A DNA stretch of 8,639 bases from an uncultured Clostridia bacterium (GCA_934663625.1 CAKUKP010000093.1:1-8639), one strand, 5' to 3'; positions 1 through 6,767 are shown, numbered from the stretch's first letter. Made by a program: numbers and translations. The notes: a model not told the origin generated them from the letters alone.

Positions 1-157
1 CCCCACAAATAGGTATCCCTTTCATTCTTGCTTTTACATCCAAATAGCGGATCATGCTGTGCCACATTTCTCCACTATTTGCATTGCGTTCATCAAGAAC
101 GTTCAGAATGTCTATCAGACCGCCTTCGCTTATCATCTCTTGTGCCAATGCGTTCAC
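1..157 (-). CDS. Radical SAM enzyme, N-terminal part only (second paralogue; cut by window edge)
   Basis: Only about 50 N-terminal residues lie in the window. They read as an uninterrupted frame that includes LIDILNVLDE and, near the edge, RYLDVKARMKGIPICG. This matches the region just before the Fe-S motif of the complete radical SAM protein at 379-1518 (LRELLRQLDQ, then RFLGFRAREKNQPISG): 8 of 16 residues are identical in the last block. In the complete protein the CxxxCxxC motif follows 8 residues later, so here it should lie just outside the window. The start is uncertain. GTG at 157 directly follows an in-frame TAG; TTG at 148 has an AGGTGA-like ribosome binding site 5-6 nt upstream; ATG at 136 best matches the paralogue's length. 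It begins about 30 nt after the small peptide gene, so it is probably in the same operon and acts on the same peptide (inference). GC is about 42-45%, well below the neighbouring genes. Confidence 0.75.
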   Translation of the reverse strand, partial: MNALAQEMISEGGLIDILNVLDERNANSGEMWHSMIRYLDVKARMKGIPICG

Positions 158-186
158 CTATTGCAAATTACTACTGGCCATCTAAA

Positions 187-342
187 TCATGCGGTATAAT
201 ACGGTCCGCTATCCGGCTTGCAGTTGGAAGTATTGGGAACAACTTCATTTGTAACAGAGCACTTGCCGCTCGCTACGACCACCTGATCGCGGTACTGGAA
301 CTTTACCACTTCAACCTCGGGGGTTTCGTATGTCTTCTTCAT
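187..342 (-). CDS. Putative RiPP precursor peptide (51 aa, two core cysteines)
   Basis: This is a 51-codon frame from ATG (342) to TGA (187), preceded by AGGAGG with an 8-nt spacer, the best ribosome binding site in this part of the window. The N-terminus, MKKTYETPEVEVVKF, is charged and not hydrophobic, so it is not a Sec signal peptide. It resembles the KKxYxxPxxExxxF leader style seen in many small Clostridia peptides next to radical SAM genes (recalled from general knowledge, not searched). The leader ends in YRDQVVVASG. The C-terminal half is short and polar, with Cys28, Cys41, an NTSN stretch, and a Pro-Tyr-Tyr-Thr-Ala tail. A V-x-A pattern (V22-V23-A24) would suit cleavage by a signal-peptidase-like enzyme, leaving a 27-residue core. 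It lies 36 nt after one radical SAM/SPASM gene and about 30 nt before a second. Most likely it is their substrate, perhaps with Cys-derived thioether or aromatic crosslinks; the modification type is unknown. Confidence 0.78.
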   Translation of the reverse strand: MKKTYETPEVEVVKFQYRDQVVVASGKCSVTNEVVPNTSNCKPDSGPYYTA

Positions 343-350
343 GGAATGAT

Positions 351-356
351 CCTCCT
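351..356 (-). promoter_or_regulatory. Strong ribosome binding site of the small peptide gene
   Basis: On the minus strand AGGAGG is followed by 8 nt (ATCATTCC) and then the ATG at 342. It is a full match to the anti-Shine-Dalgarno sequence. The radical SAM gene before it has a weaker AAAGG-type site. This supports the peptide as a real and probably highly translated gene, as expected for a precursor needed in excess of its enzymes. Confidence 0.8.
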
Positions 357-378
357 TATCGAAATCTGTTTTCTATGC

Positions 379-1518
379 TTAAATCTGCTCAGGCTTCAGC
401 AGACCTTCGGCCACCATTCGTTTTGTCCATGCGCAGATGCTGGGGCTGGCGTGCCCGGGCGCCGCGCCCGCGGCGTGCTCCGCCGCGCAATGCTTGCACA
501 CGGGTTCATAGAAGCAACCCCCGCATTCCGCGGGTCTGGGGTAATTGCGCGCCGCCGCGTTCGTGCGCCGCCACGCCTCCGGCAAGCCCAGCGAAAGCAC
601 ATCCGCGCCCTCGCAGGGAAAGGTATTGCAGGGCTTCATTTCGCCCCGCCAGTTGATGGAAAACCCGCTGCGCCCGGCGCCGCACCGAACGCCCCGTTCC
701 GGAGCACTTTGCGCGCCGCCGCCATCGGGCAGCGCATCCGGATCGCATTCCGGCTCCGCCGCTTCGCCCTTCAGTTCCAGCACCAGCTTCAGAAGGTCAG
801 CGTAGGTATCCAGCCCCGCATCCGCCAGTGCGCGCCCCGTTTCCGCCCTCGGCTGCATCAGCCCCGCATTGATGGAAAACGGCAAGCCCTCGCCGTGCAG
901 CAGCCGAAGCAGCGCCGCGCCATCCTTCATATAGGCGTTGGGCGTGACGGCGATGCACAGCGGCAGCTCCGCATCGCGCAGGGCGCGGACGTTCTGCATC
1001 ACGCGCGCAAAGGCGCGCCTGCCGGTCACGCGCTCGTAGGCTTCCTCGCTCGCGCCGTAAACCGTGATCTGTATCGCCGCGGGCGGATTCCGCTTCAGAA
1101 ATTCCACCATTTCCGCATCCATCAGAAGCCCGTTGGACAGGATGCTGACCTCCACGCCGCGATCGCGCAGGAAGCGGTACAGATCGCGAAAGCCGGGATA
1201 GGTAAGACATTCGCCGCCGGTGAGCGTCGCGAACAGCATGCCCGCATCGATCGCCTGACGCATGATCTCCATCCATCGATCCGCAGGCAGCAGCTCCGCG
1301 CCGTGCAGCTGTTCCCTTTTCAGATGCACATAGCACATTTTGCAATCCAGATTGCACAGCGGCGTAAGCTCGAAGGCGCCCGATATGGGCTGATTTTTCT
1401 CCCGCGCGCGAAAGCCCAGAAACCGGCGCATCGCCCGATAGCGGCGGTAATCGTATATGCCCTGCTGATCCAACTGCCGGAGCAGCTCGCGCAGAGTCGC
1501 GGGCTGTTTAGCTTCCAT
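379..1518 (-). CDS. Radical SAM/SPASM domain peptide-modifying enzyme
   Basis: A complete 379-residue protein. Residues 48-62 carry the radical SAM signature, with FELTPLCNLDCKMC giving the CxxxCxxC cluster ligands Cys55, Cys59 and Cys62. GGEC at 101-104 is the SAM-binding GGE-type motif. The C-terminal part has a cysteine-rich SPASM domain for extra Fe-S clusters: Cys279, Cys297, Cys302, then CGGCFYEPVCKHC (332-344) and Cys362. The family generally makes radical-based crosslinks or other changes in ribosomal peptides. About 45 residues precede the radical domain, too short to be an obvious PqqD-type recognition domain, and no free-standing one is visible in the window. The ATG lies inside the end of the upstream peptidase gene (11-nt overlap), so the two are probably translationally coupled. 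The likely substrate is the 51-aa peptide 36 nt downstream (inference from position). GC is high, like the exopolysaccharide genes. Confidence 0.93.
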   Translation of the reverse strand: MEAKQPATLRELLRQLDQQGIYDYRRYRAMRRFLGFRAREKNQPISGAFELTPLCNLDCKMCYVHLKREQLHGAELLPADRWMEIMRQAIDAGMLFATLTGGECLTYPGFRDLYRFLRDRGVEVSILSNGLLMDAEMVEFLKRNPPAAIQITVYGASEEAYERVTGRRAFARVMQNVRALRDAELPLCIAVTPNAYMKDGAALLRLLHGEGLPFSINAGLMQPRAETGRALADAGLDTYADLLKLVLELKGEAAEPECDPDALPDGGGAQSAPERGVRCGAGRSGFSINWRGEMKPCNTFPCEGADVLSLGLPEAWRRTNAAARNYPRPAECGGCFYEPVCKHCAAEHAAGAAPGHASPSICAWTKRMVAEGLLKPEQI

Positions 1519-1996
1519 GGGCTTCGCCGCCTTTCTTCGGATTCAGTCTTCGATAGCATCGCCCCGCAAGGCTTCGCAGGCGCATGTACGCGCGCCGCAG
1601 CGGGAACGCCGCCATCCATATTCTGCCGAAAAATCGGGCAGGGCGCGTATCCAGCCGGTGCGCGCGGCCGTTTCTGCGATAGCGAATCGCGCGGCCCAGC
1701 ACCTGTTCCTTCGGAAACCACGGTTCGGGGGACAGGCAATGATCGCCCAGCGTCTGCACGCGATCGCCGCGGGTTTTCCACAGCCGGTGCACCACATATC
1801 GCCCGTCCAGCGTGAACAGCACCACATCGCCGATGCGCAATTCGCCGCAGATGGGCACGATCGTAACCGGATCGCAGCCCCGGCGAATCAGCGGGCGCAT
1901 ACTATCGCCCTCCAGCGGGATGGTGACGGGCGGCGCTGCGCCCTGCCGCGCCATTTCGCACCATTGCCGAATCGGAATTTCGCGCGTCTGCGACAT
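1508..1996 (-). CDS. S26/SipW-like serine peptidase (S24/S26 family), apparently soluble
   Basis: A 162-residue protein with the core of a signal-peptidase-type fold. EGDSMRPLI places the nucleophile at Ser32. RIGDVVLF (54-61) is the usual strand after it. YVVHRL puts a His (His70) where bacterial type I signal peptidases have Lys, as in SipW and archaeal/ER-type enzymes. TLGDH (82-86) matches the GD-N/H box. Unlike normal signal peptidases I see no N-terminal membrane anchor; the C-terminal third is Arg-rich and amphipathic. GGAGG with a 4-nt spacer precedes the ATG, 17 nt after cpsB, and the 3' end overlaps the radical SAM gene by 11 nt. That coupling suggests a role in the peptide pathway, for example leader removal. 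Regulation by self-cleavage, as in S24 proteins, is less likely because no DNA-binding domain is present. Family assignment is firm; substrate is inferred. Confidence 0.85.
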   Translation of the reverse strand: MSQTREIPIRQWCEMARQGAAPPVTIPLEGDSMRPLIRRGCDPVTIVPICGELRIGDVVLFTLDGRYVVHRLWKTRGDRVQTLGDHCLSPEPWFPKEQVLGRAIRYRRNGRAHRLDTRPARFFGRIWMAAFPLRRAYMRLRSLAGRCYRRLNPKKGGEAHGS

Positions 1997-2013
1997 GCCG
2001 CCTCCATTTTACT

Positions 2014-2748
2014 TCATTGCTCGCGCCCGATTCCGAGCAGCGATCCGCCGCCGCACATCAGGCGGCGCGCATATGCCGTTCCATAGCGTTCGGCAATGCA
2101 TTTGTACGCCGCGCGCATTTGCACGGGGCGCGCGTCTGCATCGTGCGCATCGCTCGCGATCAAATCGATCGCGCGTTCGCGCAGCATCCGCCAGACGAAA
2201 TAGCGGGTGCGCAATCCGCGCGGACGCAGCACGGTATTGCAGTTCATCTGATACAGGATTCCGTATTCCTCGCGCAGCGCCATTGCGCGCTTCGGCGATC
2301 GTATCAGGCGGCGGCAGCGCTCCACATGCGCAAGTATCGGGCGATACCCCGCGCGGTACAGGCTGTCCGCCGCGCCTTCGATCGAAGCAAGATCGATTCC
2401 TTCCGGAAATTCGATCAGCACATAGCGCGAATTGCCCAGCGGCAGAAGCTTGCCCTGCGCCAGCAGATCGGGCGCGGCGTCGCGATACATGATTTCGCTG
2501 CCGGACAGAATCTGAATCGGCAAATGATGCTTCGCGCAATAGGCATTCGCCGCGGCAAGGCGCTTTTGATACAGCGCCCAATCGACGGGCGATCGCCGCG
2601 GATCGGCATGCACGGTGGCGCAGATCACAGCCACGCCCTGCCGCGCGTTCTGCCGCAGCAGCGCATGCATTCGCTTCGGCGTATCGGGGCCATCGTCCAG
2701 CCCCCACAGCAGATGCTGATGCAGATCCGCAAAGGCGCGCTTTTTCAT
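2014..2748 (-). CDS. cpsB: CpsB/YwqE-type tyrosine-protein phosphatase (PHP domain)
   Basis: A 244-residue metal-dependent phosphatase of the PHP superfamily. It removes phosphate from the Tyr tail of the partner kinase CpsD and so controls exopolysaccharide assembly. Visible metal-binding motifs are DLHQHLLWGLDDG (8-20; canonical DxHxHxLxGxDDG), TVH at 46-48, GSEI at 83-86, AHVER at 140-144, and SDAH at 199-202 followed by ARP. Length is typical (about 240-260 aa). Its ATG overlaps the cpsD stop (ATGA, 4 nt), so kinase and phosphatase are translationally coupled. In the streptococcal cps locus the phosphatase gene comes before C and D; here it follows them. Family assignment is very secure, and its target is inferred from the neighbouring kinase. 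Confidence 0.93.
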   Translation of the reverse strand: MKKRAFADLHQHLLWGLDDGPDTPKRMHALLRQNARQGVAVICATVHADPRRSPVDWALYQKRLAAANAYCAKHHLPIQILSGSEIMYRDAAPDLLAQGKLLPLGNSRYVLIEFPEGIDLASIEGAADSLYRAGYRPILAHVERCRRLIRSPKRAMALREEYGILYQMNCNTVLRPRGLRTRYFVWRMLRERAIDLIASDAHDADARPVQMRAAYKCIAERYGTAYARRLMCGGGSLLGIGREQ

Positions 2749-3503
2749 TCTTCTTCCGCTTCCGTCTTCGCGCGCCGGCTTTGCTTTCCGGACTTGCCCG
2801 CGTAATGATGATAATAGGAGGAATAGCGTCCGGATCGATAATAGTACCGGCGATTGCGGAAGGACTTCAGATTGACCCCGTTCATCACCGCGCCCAGAAC
2901 CCGGCAGCCGGTTTTCTGGATGCTGGCGGTCACTTCGCCGATATCCTGCCCGCGCCCCTTATTGTACGCGACCACGATGATCGCACCATCGCAGTATTTT
3001 GCGATTTCCAGCGCGTCCACGATCACGCCCGCGGGCGGCGAATCCACCAGCACCGCATCGAAATGCTCCCGCAGGTACGCCATCATTTCCGCATAGCGCG
3101 GCGATGTGAGCAGCTGCATGGAATTGAGCACCTCGCGCCCGGCGGGCAGCACGCAGGCGTTCGCCAGATTTGTTTCATAAATCGCGTCTTCCAGCGAACA
3201 CATGCCCGCCAGATACTGCGCAAGTCCGGTCGGCTCCTTCTGCGCATAATCGAAGCGATAGCGCCGCGCCAGCGTGGAGCAGCGCAGATCCGCGTCCACC
3301 AGAACCACGCGCTTGCCATAGCTCGCCAGCGTGCGTATCACATTCATCGCCACGCCGGATTTGCCCTCCTGCTCATAGCGGCTGGTAAACAGTATGGTGC
3401 GCAGGTTGGTTCCGCAATAGGAAAGATTGGTGCAGAGCGTGTTCATCGCTTCATTGCACGCGTAATCCAGCGCGGGAAAATTCGTAATCGATAGCTGTTT
3501 CAT
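2745..3503 (-). CDS. cpsD: CpsD-type bacterial tyrosine kinase (BY-kinase)
   Basis: A 252-residue cytoplasmic P-loop autokinase that works with the membrane protein CpsC. Motifs in order are NEAMNTLCTNL (17-27; oligomerisation motif like EAYRTLRTNL), Walker A SRYEQEGKSG (41-50, Lys48), Walker A' VVLVDADLR (66-74), and Walker B VLVDSPPAG (151-159). The C-terminal tail carries the phosphorylation cluster YYYRSGRYSSYYHHY (220-234), with seven Tyr. The usual PGEGKST form is altered to EQEGKSG, but the essential Gly-Lys-Ser is intact. A longer in-frame start at 3656 is possible but would run far inside cpsC. ATG 3503 is preferred because it gives the ATGA 4-nt overlap with the cpsC stop and the expected family N-terminus. 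The kinase is split from its membrane activator, as is usual in Gram-positive bacteria. The 3' end overlaps cpsB. Confidence 0.94.
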   Translation of the reverse strand: MKQLSITNFPALDYACNEAMNTLCTNLSYCGTNLRTILFTSRYEQEGKSGVAMNVIRTLASYGKRVVLVDADLRCSTLARRYRFDYAQKEPTGLAQYLAGMCSLEDAIYETNLANACVLPAGREVLNSMQLLTSPRYAEMMAYLREHFDAVLVDSPPAGVIVDALEIAKYCDGAIIVVAYNKGRGQDIGEVTASIQKTGCRVLGAVMNGVNLKSFRNRRYYYRSGRYSSYYHHYAGKSGKQSRRAKTEAEEE

Positions 3504-4351
3504 TGTTCCCTGCCCTTTCTTGCGCGCTTTTTGCCGCCGATGAAGCTGGGGCTCGCGGGGATTACCGAAAGCGTGGGAATATTCGCGTAGCGCTGAATAT
3601 CCTCCGGCGTTTTGGGGCGGGTATCCAGCAGGAAGATCAGCACCAGCAGCCCGCACGCCAGCACCGTGCCCAGCAGGCTTCCGCGAATGATCCAGCTGGT
3701 TACGCCCACGCCGCTCGCCACGCTGGGCACCAGCGCGATGGAGAACGTGCTGGGTTCATCCGTCTGCATGATTTCCGTAATGAAGCGCTTGGCGGCGGTG
3801 CCGTAAGCATTTGCGATCTTCGCCGCCATTTCCGCATCCGGATAGCGCACCGTGATGTACAGAATGCGCGTGTCCTCCGGATTGGATATGGTCAGCATGC
3901 TTTGCAGCATGGAATAGCTGAAATCCGTACCCAGCTCATCATTCACCATCTGATGTACTTCCCAGGTTTTGAATACCTCCTGATAGTCCATCGTCAAAAC
4001 GGTGCCGATTTGCAGATCGGCGATGATGCTGTTTCCCGTTTCACCCACGATATACAATTTCGATGTGGCGGTATAGATGGGTACGGATCGCGCGTTTGCA
4101 TACATGCCCAGCAGCACCGCGCCCAGCACCATGCCCAGCAGAATATAATGCAGCTTCGAAAGCAGGAAGAAGAACAGTTCCACCAGATCGATGGTATTCT
4201 TTCCGGAAGCCGCACGGGCTTCGGGCGCTGCATTTTCGGTATCCCGCTTCTGCTTTTCATCCATCCGCGTCAGGATTTCCGCAAGCAGCTCCGCTTCGCC
4301 GGAACGATTGTTTTCCGCGGTTCCACAGGGCTCTGTCTTTTTGTTTTCCAT
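3500..4351 (-). CDS. cpsC: CpsC/YveK-type chain-length determinant and kinase activator (Wzz family)
   Basis: A 283-residue membrane protein with the Wzz layout. An N-terminal cytoplasmic stretch of about 65 residues is longer than usual, charged and low-complexity. The first membrane helix is around 66-86 (LHYILLGMVLGAVLLGM). An extracytoplasmic region (87-220) follows, with YTATSKLYIVG and a central helical part. The second membrane helix is at 222-243, and a short cytoplasmic tail contains DTRPKTPEDIQRYANIPTLSVIP, the typical Wzz C-terminal signature that contacts CpsD. In this family the protein sets polymer length and activates the tyrosine kinase. The gene starts 61 nt after the secreted-protein gene; the spacer holds a GAACGC/GCGTTC stem of 6 bp without a T-run, so it is not a clear terminator. 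It overlaps cpsD by 4 nt. Confidence 0.92.
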   Translation of the reverse strand: MENKKTEPCGTAENNRSGEAELLAEILTRMDEKQKRDTENAAPEARAASGKNTIDLVELFFFLLSKLHYILLGMVLGAVLLGMYANARSVPIYTATSKLYIVGETGNSIIADLQIGTVLTMDYQEVFKTWEVHQMVNDELGTDFSYSMLQSMLTISNPEDTRILYITVRYPDAEMAAKIANAYGTAAKRFITEIMQTDEPSTFSIALVPSVASGVGVTSWIIRGSLLGTVLACGLLVLIFLLDTRPKTPEDIQRYANIPTLSVIPASPSFIGGKKRARKGREQ

Positions 4352-4412
4352 TCCATCTGCCTTCCCGAACGCGCCGCGAAAGCGTTCTGCTCTCCCGCCG
4401 CGCCCATGTATT

Positions 4413-5645
4413 TTACGGATTTTCCTGCGCGTCCTCCGTCTCCGGCGGCTCGCTCAGGATCAGCAAAAGTCCGGTATCCAAACCGGTTTCCGGATCCATA
4501 TCGATCAGCGTCATCTGGTCAAATACGATATCCACGCACCCGTTTTCGCGCACAATCACGGGCTGCACCGCCCAGCGCAGCAGGGTTTCCTTGCCCTCTT
4601 CCTCCCGCGCGGTGTATTTCTTGCCGGTCTGCGCTTCCCATTCCTCGATCGGAATGCCCAGCGCGGAAATCACGGTTTGCCCTTCTTCATAGGGTGTGGC
4701 GAAGGACAGCGTAGCGATGGCGTCGCCATCGGTATCGCGATAGCTTTCGGTGATCAGCGGCACATATTCCGAAACGATCAGCGAATCCAGCGTTTCGGTA
4801 TCCGCGTGCAGATGATAGCGGATTCTGTCCTGATCCGCCTGCGGAAGCCATGTAACCGCGGGCTGTTCCTGCTGCACCACGTAATCGCGCAGCATGGAAA
4901 GCTCCCGGCGAATCAGATCGGTTTCCGGCACGACGATCAGCTTGAAATCGTCCTCCAGCGTTTCGCCGTTACGAACCGTTTCCACGATGCGGGTGTTGTT
5001 TTCCGCCTGCTTGCTGGGAATCTCCTCCGGAATTTCCGTTTCCCGCCGTTCGGATGTTCCGCCCGCGCCCGGCCGCACAGTAAGCAGGCTGAAGATCACA
5101 TCCTCGCCCTGCAGCTGTTCCATCAGCGCCTGCGGCACTTCAAATTCCACCAGACCCACCTGCGCAACCCATGATTCCACCGGCGTCCATACGATGTCCT
5201 CCGGATTCGTCGTATCGCCCAGCACCACCACGGTAAGCTGGCCGATCTGATAATCGATATCCAGCATGAGCCTGCCGCGCAGATCGTATTTTACTTCTTC
5301 GATGGCGGCGGCGTGCATGCGCATAAACTCCGTCATGTACAGAATATCGGGATCCGCATTGATCATTTCCGCGATGGCGATCTGCGTTTCCTCCGGATAC
5401 CAGCGCGCGGGGCGGTGAATCTGTTCGTATGTAAAATCATATACGTCCACCGCGTTATCCACGGTAAGCTGATCCGCGGGCTGCAGAGTAAGATCATAGG
5501 GCGTATGATCCTCGTCCAGCCAATACGCCTCCAGCGAAATCGCGCGATCCTGCGTGGGCGTGCCGGGCGCGTCGGTCAGTACCGCCGCCCACGCGCCGCC
5601 GGTCAGCAGCATCAGCGCAAGAGCCATGCAGAATATCCGTTTCAT
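4413..5645 (-). CDS. Secreted protein of unknown function with apparent internal duplication
   Basis: A 410-residue protein I do not recognise. The N-terminus (MKRIFCMALALMLLTGGAWA) is a clear Sec signal peptide, with probable cleavage after Ala-Trp-Ala at 18-20. The lone Cys6 lies inside the hydrophobic core and not in a lipobox, so it is probably not a lipoprotein. There is no further membrane segment and no cell-wall sorting motif. Two segments, roughly 67-190 and 253-365, look related. Each has an aromatic/Pro-rich helix start (RPARWYPEETQIAI versus QPAVTWLPQADQDRI), a matching ADPDIL / ADTETL helix, a strand pair, then SWVAQVG versus EWEAQTG. The protein is very acidic. GGAG with about a 10-nt spacer precedes ATG 5645. 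Its place between LCP and CpsC suggests an extracellular accessory of polysaccharide assembly or attachment, but that is inference only. Confidence 0.85.
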   Translation of the reverse strand: MKRIFCMALALMLLTGGAWAAVLTDAPGTPTQDRAISLEAYWLDEDHTPYDLTLQPADQLTVDNAVDVYDFTYEQIHRPARWYPEETQIAIAEMINADPDILYMTEFMRMHAAAIEEVKYDLRGRLMLDIDYQIGQLTVVVLGDTTNPEDIVWTPVESWVAQVGLVEFEVPQALMEQLQGEDVIFSLLTVRPGAGGTSERRETEIPEEIPSKQAENNTRIVETVRNGETLEDDFKLIVVPETDLIRRELSMLRDYVVQQEQPAVTWLPQADQDRIRYHLHADTETLDSLIVSEYVPLITESYRDTDGDAIATLSFATPYEEGQTVISALGIPIEEWEAQTGKKYTAREEEGKETLLRWAVQPVIVRENGCVDIVFDQMTLIDMDPETGLDTGLLLILSEPPETEDAQENP

Positions 5646-5709
5646 TGCGGTTCTTCTCCTTCTTTAATCGGTCGGACAGTCTTGCCTTTCCATCTTCACT
5701 CAAACAGCG

Positions 5710-6741
5710 TCATTCAAAAAATTCCGTCGCCAGCATATCGCTCAGCGCGTCCGCGTCCGCATGGAATTCCACGAATCCATCCTCGCCGATCGCGCGGCTT
5801 CCCGCCAGCGTTTTTACATCGGGTATCTGGTAATCGCGGCACGCATACGCCCGATTGATCAGCCAGCCGCGTTCAATATCGGTTTGCACGTGGCCGTCCA
5901 GCGCATCGTACAGCTTGCCGATATAATTCATATCTTCCTTCATGCCCTGCCGGATCAGCTCCTCCGCACCGCGGATGAACGCCTGCTGGCGGCGCATACG
6001 GGATGCGTTCGTGCCGTCGCCCACGTTCATGCGGCCGCGCACGAAATATTCCGCCTGCCTGCCGCGCAGAGTGATCGCCGCGCCCTTCCGCATTTCGGGA
6101 TCGAGCGCGGAAAAATCATCCTCCAGCGTGACGGTAACGCCGCCCAGCGCATCGTTCAGCGCGGTGATTCCACCCATGTCCAGCGCCATATAGCCGTCGA
6201 TGGGAATACCGCCCAGAAGACGGCTGACCGCCCAGAGCGTGTTTTCACAGTTCTCCGCCGCCGATGTGCCGTAGGCATGCGATAAGCAGATCTGCGTCTG
6301 CTGAACGCCCGTGTAATCGCCGAACGGGCCGTAAATGCGAATGTCCGCGATGGTATCACGATCCACCTGCAGCATGGAAACGGTCTTGTTTCGCTTATCC
6401 ATCGTAAGCAGCCCGATAAAGTCCGCCTGTCCCGCGTAGCGGCCGGATACTTCGTCTTCGCCGCTTTCCCAGTCGATACCGATCAGCAGAATGTTGGTCA
6501 GATCCTGCTTGCGGTAGCGCCACGTGCGATCGGCGTATTGCAGCTTCAGATCATCGGTTCCGAATCGCCCGTCCAGCGATCCCACCGGTTCCGCCGCCGG
6601 ATCACCCTCGATCCGGTTCCCGATCGCCCGCACACCCAGCAGCACGCCAGCGTACGCCAGCGCGGCGCAGATCAGAATCGCGATGATCGCCGCGCCGGAG
6701 GGGCGCCTTCGTTTACGTCTGCGATAAATCGACAAGAGCAT
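5710..6741 (-). CDS. LytR-CpsA-Psr (LCP) family cell-wall glycopolymer ligase
   Basis: A 343-residue protein with a short Arg-rich cytoplasmic N-terminus (7-13), one membrane helix (about 17-39), and an extracellular LCP domain. Motifs include LTNILLIGID (81-90), QADFIGLLTMD (105-115; equivalent of the usual RSDT stretch), VDRDT (126-130; usual PRDT), LDMGGITALNDALGGVTV (187-204), and NVGDGTNASRMRRQQAF (239-255; the R..RQQ signature). LCP enzymes transfer lipid-linked polymers such as teichoic acid or capsule to peptidoglycan. The C-terminal part beyond 260 is typical of the family. The gene starts 26 nt after loaP. For ATG 6741 the AAGGA site is very close (about 2 nt); a TTG two codons later would have better spacing, so the exact start is slightly uncertain. 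It probably anchors the polymer made by the operon. Confidence 0.91.
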   Translation of the reverse strand: MLLSIYRRRKRRRPSGAAIIAILICAALAYAGVLLGVRAIGNRIEGDPAAEPVGSLDGRFGTDDLKLQYADRTWRYRKQDLTNILLIGIDWESGEDEVSGRYAGQADFIGLLTMDKRNKTVSMLQVDRDTIADIRIYGPFGDYTGVQQTQICLSHAYGTSAAENCENTLWAVSRLLGGIPIDGYMALDMGGITALNDALGGVTVTLEDDFSALDPEMRKGAAITLRGRQAEYFVRGRMNVGDGTNASRMRRQQAFIRGAEELIRQGMKEDMNYIGKLYDALDGHVQTDIERGWLINRAYACRDYQIPDVKTLAGSRAIGEDGFVEFHADADALSDMLATEFFE

Positions 6742-6767
6742 CTTCCTTTTCTGTTAAAATCAGAAAT

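Noticed and set aside
158..181. Tiny ATG frame (MASSNLQ then TAG) directly before the second radical SAM start, suggesting a nonsense-mutated longer gene
   Set aside because: No ribosome binding site in front of the ATG, and the paralogue needs no extra N-terminal residues. More likely spacer sequence.
28..1815. Very long plus-strand open frame (595 codons)
   Set aside because: It lies antisense to the radical SAM, peptidase and peptide genes, whose motifs are unmistakable. Its translation is low-complexity Arg/Ala/His-rich with no recognisable domain. It results from high-GC codon structure.
3504..3656. Longer N-terminus for CpsD starting at 3656
   Set aside because: It would add about 51 residues overlapping cpsC in another frame. 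The ATGA overlap at 3500-3503 and the family N-terminus favour the shorter start.
3503..5174. Overlapping long plus-strand frames opposite cpsC and the secreted protein gene
   Set aside because: Antisense shadows without ribosome binding sites or domains. The minus-strand frames carry signal peptide, membrane helices and Wzz signature.
6742..6767. Hairpin TTTCTG/CAGAAA between loaP and the LCP gene as an internal terminator
   Set aside because: Only 6 weak base pairs and no T-run after it. It abuts the ribosome binding site of the LCP gene and is more likely incidental.
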